From: Deltaproteobacteria bacterium
GTDB lineage: Bacteria > Desulfobacterota > Dissulfuribacteria > Dissulfuribacterales > S140-46
NCBI GenBank assembly: GCA_015491585.1
Contig: WFVQ01000220.1
Location: 1 to 7,654 of the forward strand
Length of the DNA stretch: 7,654 bases
Reading direction: 5' to 3'
Part shown: one piece after another, positions 5,803 through 7,654 of the stretch
How the letters are laid out: every line of letters starts with the position of its first letter
How positions within the stretch are numbered: the stretch's first letter is position 1
The notes under the pieces: generated by a model
Databases searched by the model: none
The model's input: the letters and a program-made list of their open reading frames with translations, nothing else
Told to the model about the DNA's origin: nothing
Program-made: the position numbers and the translations under genes

Positions 5803-5838
5803 GGCACAACTATTAACACATGGCCGCTGTCCAGTCAA
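5803..5838 (-). promoter_or_regulatory. Promoter of tRNA-Ala
   Basis: On the minus strand TTGACT (5838-5833), a 17-bp spacer and TAATAG (5815-5810) predict a start near 5803, about 7 nt before the mature tRNA 5' end. A perfect 8-bp inverted repeat (TGGCCGCT at 5821-5828 and AGCGGCCA at 5841-5848) brackets the -35 box. Confidence 0.6.
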
Positions 5839-5859
5839 GAAGCGGCCACCCCGCCGCCG

Positions 5860-5888
5860 TTGCCCCCGCGCCTGTTACATCATAATAT
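5860..5888 (+). promoter_or_regulatory. Possible promoter of the nitroreductase gene
   Basis: TTGCCC (5860-5865), 17 bp, then TAATAT (5883-5888); CATAAT at 5881-5886 is an alternative -10 box with a shorter spacer. The start would be near 5895. This is the only AT-rich island between the tRNA and the nitroreductase gene. The match is moderate. It is back to back with the tRNA promoter, so the two units diverge from here. Confidence 0.4.
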
Positions 5889-5899
5889 TGTTGAATGAA

Positions 5900-5949
5900 C
5901 CAGGCCACCTCCTGGCCTGGCCGCAAACAGCCGGCGCCCTCCCGGCGCC
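5900..5949 (+). repeat. Two tandem hairpins in the nitroreductase leader
   Basis: The first is CCAGGCCA-CCTCC-TGGCCTGG (5900-5920), perfect 8-bp arms with a 5-base loop. The second is GGCGCC-CTCCC-GGCGCC (5933-5949), 6-bp arms. They fill the leader between the predicted transcription start and the ribosome-binding site. No T-run follows, so they are not typical terminators. They may stabilise the mRNA or affect initiation; no known RNA family is recognised. Confidence 0.45.
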
Positions 5950-5965
5950 TGGTATGGAGGTCAAG

Positions 5966-6625
5966 ATGGACGCACTGGAATGCATAGTCGGAAGGCAGAG
6001 CATAAGGGCATTTCTCGACAGGCCTGTGGAGCGCGAAGTGATCGAAGAGATACTCGACGCAGCCAGATGGGCGCCCTCCTACAAGAACAGCCAGCCGTGG
6101 GAGGTGGTGGTGCTCACCGGCAGGAAAAAGGAAGAGCTCACCGCCCTTCTCATTGAACTCCTGGAGCGCGGAGAGAAACCCACCCCGGACATCCCTGAGC
6201 CGGAGAGCTGGCCCGGACCGGAGGCGGCACGCATACAGGAGCTCTACAGGATGAGGGCAGAGGCCACGGGCATAGACCTCTCGGACCCGGCGGTGATACG
6301 CAAGGCCAAAAAGGCCAACTTCGCCTTCTACGGCGCGCCAGCGGCGGTATACCTATTCCAGGAGGGCTCACTCTCTCAGTGGTCCCTCTTCGATCTCGGC
6401 CTGTTCGCCCAGTCCTTCATGCTGGCGGCGCACGCCAAGGGGCTTGGAACCGTACCCCAGGCCTTCGCCACGGACTACGCGGCCCAGACAAAGGAGTTCC
6501 TCGGCATACCCGCGGAAAAACGGCTGGTGCTCGGCCTGTCCCTCGGCTATCCGGACATGGGTTCCCCCGCCAACGGCCTGCGCCCTGGCCGCGATCCAGT
6601 GGACTCCTTCACCAGGTGGCTCTGA
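5966..6625 (+). CDS. Nitroreductase family FMN-dependent oxidoreductase
   Basis: A 219-residue cytoplasmic flavoprotein of the nitroreductase family, enzymes that use FMN and NAD(P)H to reduce nitro groups, quinones or other acceptors. Visible family marks are RQSIRAF (10-16, FMN phosphate contact), RWAPSYKNSQPWEVVVLTG (34-52, with Asn41 and the QPW turn), GLGTVPQ (159-165), LGLSLGYPD (189-197) and the C-terminal RPGRDPVDSF followed by the aromatic end TRWL. There is no ferredoxin domain. I chose the ATG at 5966 because GGAGG lies five bases upstream and the family similarity starts at once; the frame is open back to a TTG at 5888 but through hairpin-forming sequence. The natural substrate cannot be told from the sequence. 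It is transcribed alone and converges with smc. Confidence 0.9.
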   Translation: MDALECIVGRQSIRAFLDRPVEREVIEEILDAARWAPSYKNSQPWEVVVLTGRKKEELTALLIELLERGEKPTPDIPEPESWPGPEAARIQELYRMRAEATGIDLSDPAVIRKAKKANFAFYGAPAAVYLFQEGSLSQWSLFDLGLFAQSFMLAAHAKGLGTVPQAFATDYAAQTKEFLGIPAEKRLVLGLSLGYPDMGSPANGLRPGRDPVDSFTRWL

Positions 6626-6628
6626 TCC

Positions 6629-7654
6629 CTATCCCTCGACCAGGTCCACCGAGACCAGCTTGGAGACTCCGCTCTCCTCCATAGTGACGCCGAAGAGGGT
6701 GTCGGCGGCCTCCATCACCCTCTGGTTGTGGGTGATTAGAATCACCTGACACCTCTGGGCTATGGTCTTCAGGAGCCTGGTGAACCTGACGGTGTTGGCG
6801 TCGTCCAAGGGCGCATCTACTTCGTCCAGGAGGCAGAAAGGGCTGCTTCTCAGGAAGAAGAACGCGAATATGAGGGCGAGGGCCGCCAGGGCCTTCTCCC
6901 CGCCGGAGAGGAGGCCGAGGTGCTGGAGCCTCTTGCCCGGCAACTGGACCATGTACTCCACGCCGGCCTCCAGGATGTCCTCCTCTTCCTGGACCACCAG
7001 CCTCGCCGTGCCGCCGTTGAAGAGCAGGGGAAAGACCTCTGCCAGGTTGGCGTTCACCTTCTCCAGGGCATCGGACAGCTTCTCCCTGCAGGTGGCGTTT
7101 ATGCGCCTGATCGCGCTACGCAGGTCAGCAATGGAACCCTCCAGATCCTGCCTCTGCTCCTCGAGGTAAGCCAAACGCTTCTCAAGGGCCTCGTACTCCT
7201 CGAAGGCGGTCAGATTCACCGGCAACAGCCCCTCTATCTCCTCTTTGATTCCCGCCAGCTCACTGGAAATCGCCTCCCCGTCCATTCCCTCGATCAACCA
7301 CTCCTCACACCGCACTGCGATGTCCTCACGGAAATCATCGAAACAGATGGACTGGATGGACCGCTTCTGCTCCGTGACCTTGGCCAGCTCCAGCTTGACC
7401 GAATGGAGACGGGATTCCAGGCGTCTCCTGGCCGTCTCCTTCTCACCCATCTCCGCCCTCATGGCATCGAGAGACCGCCTCACACCACGCAACCGCTCCT
7501 CCAGCTCACCACACTCCGCCCTGCACCTCTCCAACTCCTCCTCCTGGGATGCCAGACGCCTCTTAGCAGCGGCCAAGGACTCCGCCGCCTCAGCCACCGC
7601 TGCCCTCAGTCCCTCTGAGGTCTGCTCCACCTCCGCCCCCTCCCTGGCCAGGGA
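6629..7654 (-). CDS. smc: Chromosome segregation protein SMC, C-terminal part
   Basis: The frame is open to the right edge, so the start is outside the window; 341 residues are visible. SMC is the ATPase that organises and segregates chromosomes with ScpA and ScpB. In order there are: the end of the long coiled coil (about the first 100 visible residues, rich in Glu, Arg and Leu), a further helical segment with VNLTAFEEYEALEKRLAYLE, then the C-terminal ATPase half. That half shows the ABC signature LSGGEKA, Walker B FCLLDEVDAPLDDAN with its catalytic Glu, and the switch histidine in LITHN. PGKRLQHLGLLSGGEKAL is typical of bacterial SMC rather than RecN or SbcC. The reading frame ends normally at TAG (6629-6631). 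Confidence 0.95.
   Translation of the reverse strand, partial: SLAREGAEVEQTSEGLRAAVAEAAESLAAAKRRLASQEEELERCRAECGELEERLRGVRRSLDAMRAEMGEKETARRRLESRLHSVKLELAKVTEQKRSIQSICFDDFREDIAVRCEEWLIEGMDGEAISSELAGIKEEIEGLLPVNLTAFEEYEALEKRLAYLEEQRQDLEGSIADLRSAIRRINATCREKLSDALEKVNANLAEVFPLLFNGGTARLVVQEEEDILEAGVEYMVQLPGKRLQHLGLLSGGEKALAALALIFAFFFLRSSPFCLLDEVDAPLDDANTVRFTRLLKTIAQRCQVILITHNQRVMEAADTLFGVTMEESGVSKLVSVDLVEG

Noticed and set aside
5569..5838. Minus-strand frame of 89 codons running across tRNA-Ala
   Set aside because: Its middle part is a translation of the tRNA itself (VAQLGERVNGIHEVSGS type), a familiar false gene.
5888..5965. TTG start for the nitroreductase at 5888, adding 26 residues
   Set aside because: The extension lies at the predicted promoter and in hairpin DNA, with no family similarity, whereas ATG 5966 has GGAGG at the right distance.
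1..7654. Insertion sequence, CRISPR array, prophage or attachment-site repeats
   Set aside because: No transposase, no regular spaced repeats, no phage genes and no second copy of the tRNA 3' end are visible.

Overview
This GC-rich bacterial window is dominated by a minus-strand operon for the proton-pumping quinone oxidoreductase, respiratory complex I. The order of transcription is nuoA, nuoB, nuoC, nuoD, nuoH, nuoI, nuoJ, nuoK, then the first 25 codons of nuoL at the left edge. nuoD is followed after 9 nt by nuoH, so the genes for the NADH-oxidising module (nuoE, nuoF, nuoG) are not in their E. coli-type position. nuoC and nuoD are separate genes. This is the layout of the 11-subunit type of complex I, which takes electrons from ferredoxin or another donor. 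Together with frequent AGG and ATA codons and the style of the proteins, it suggests an anaerobe of the Desulfobacterota (former Deltaproteobacteria). That placement is inference.

Layout from left to right: 1-76 nuoL (partial); 106-402 nuoK; 415-915 nuoJ; 931-1554 nuoI; 1564-2604 nuoH; 2614-3753 nuoD; 3754-3831 a spacer holding a strong GC hairpin; 3832-4371 nuoC; 4374-4877 nuoB; 4888-5253 nuoA. From 5254 to 5450 lie the nuo leader, a near-consensus sigma-70 promoter (TTGACA, 17 bp, TATATG) and an upstream palindrome resembling a TetR-family operator. At 5451-5612 is a 53-residue protein gene of unknown function on the minus strand, with a terminator-like hairpin just upstream (5621-5675). 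At 5721-5796 is tRNA-Ala(GGC), minus strand, with its own promoter.

The right part is unrelated to the nuo operon. A plus-strand nitroreductase-family flavoprotein gene (5966-6625) has a structured leader. It converges with the 3' part of smc, which is on the minus strand (6629 to the right edge), and only 3 bp separate the two stop codons.

The nuo genes encode one membrane complex. NuoB, NuoC, NuoD and NuoI form the peripheral connecting arm with cluster N2, the quinone site and two further 4Fe-4S clusters. NuoA, NuoH, NuoJ, NuoK and NuoL are membrane subunits that carry out proton translocation. I found no mobile element, CRISPR array or clear new multi-gene system. The points most worth a second look are the small protein, the terminator or attenuator in front of it, the palindrome beside the nuo promoter, and the charged insertion in NuoC.
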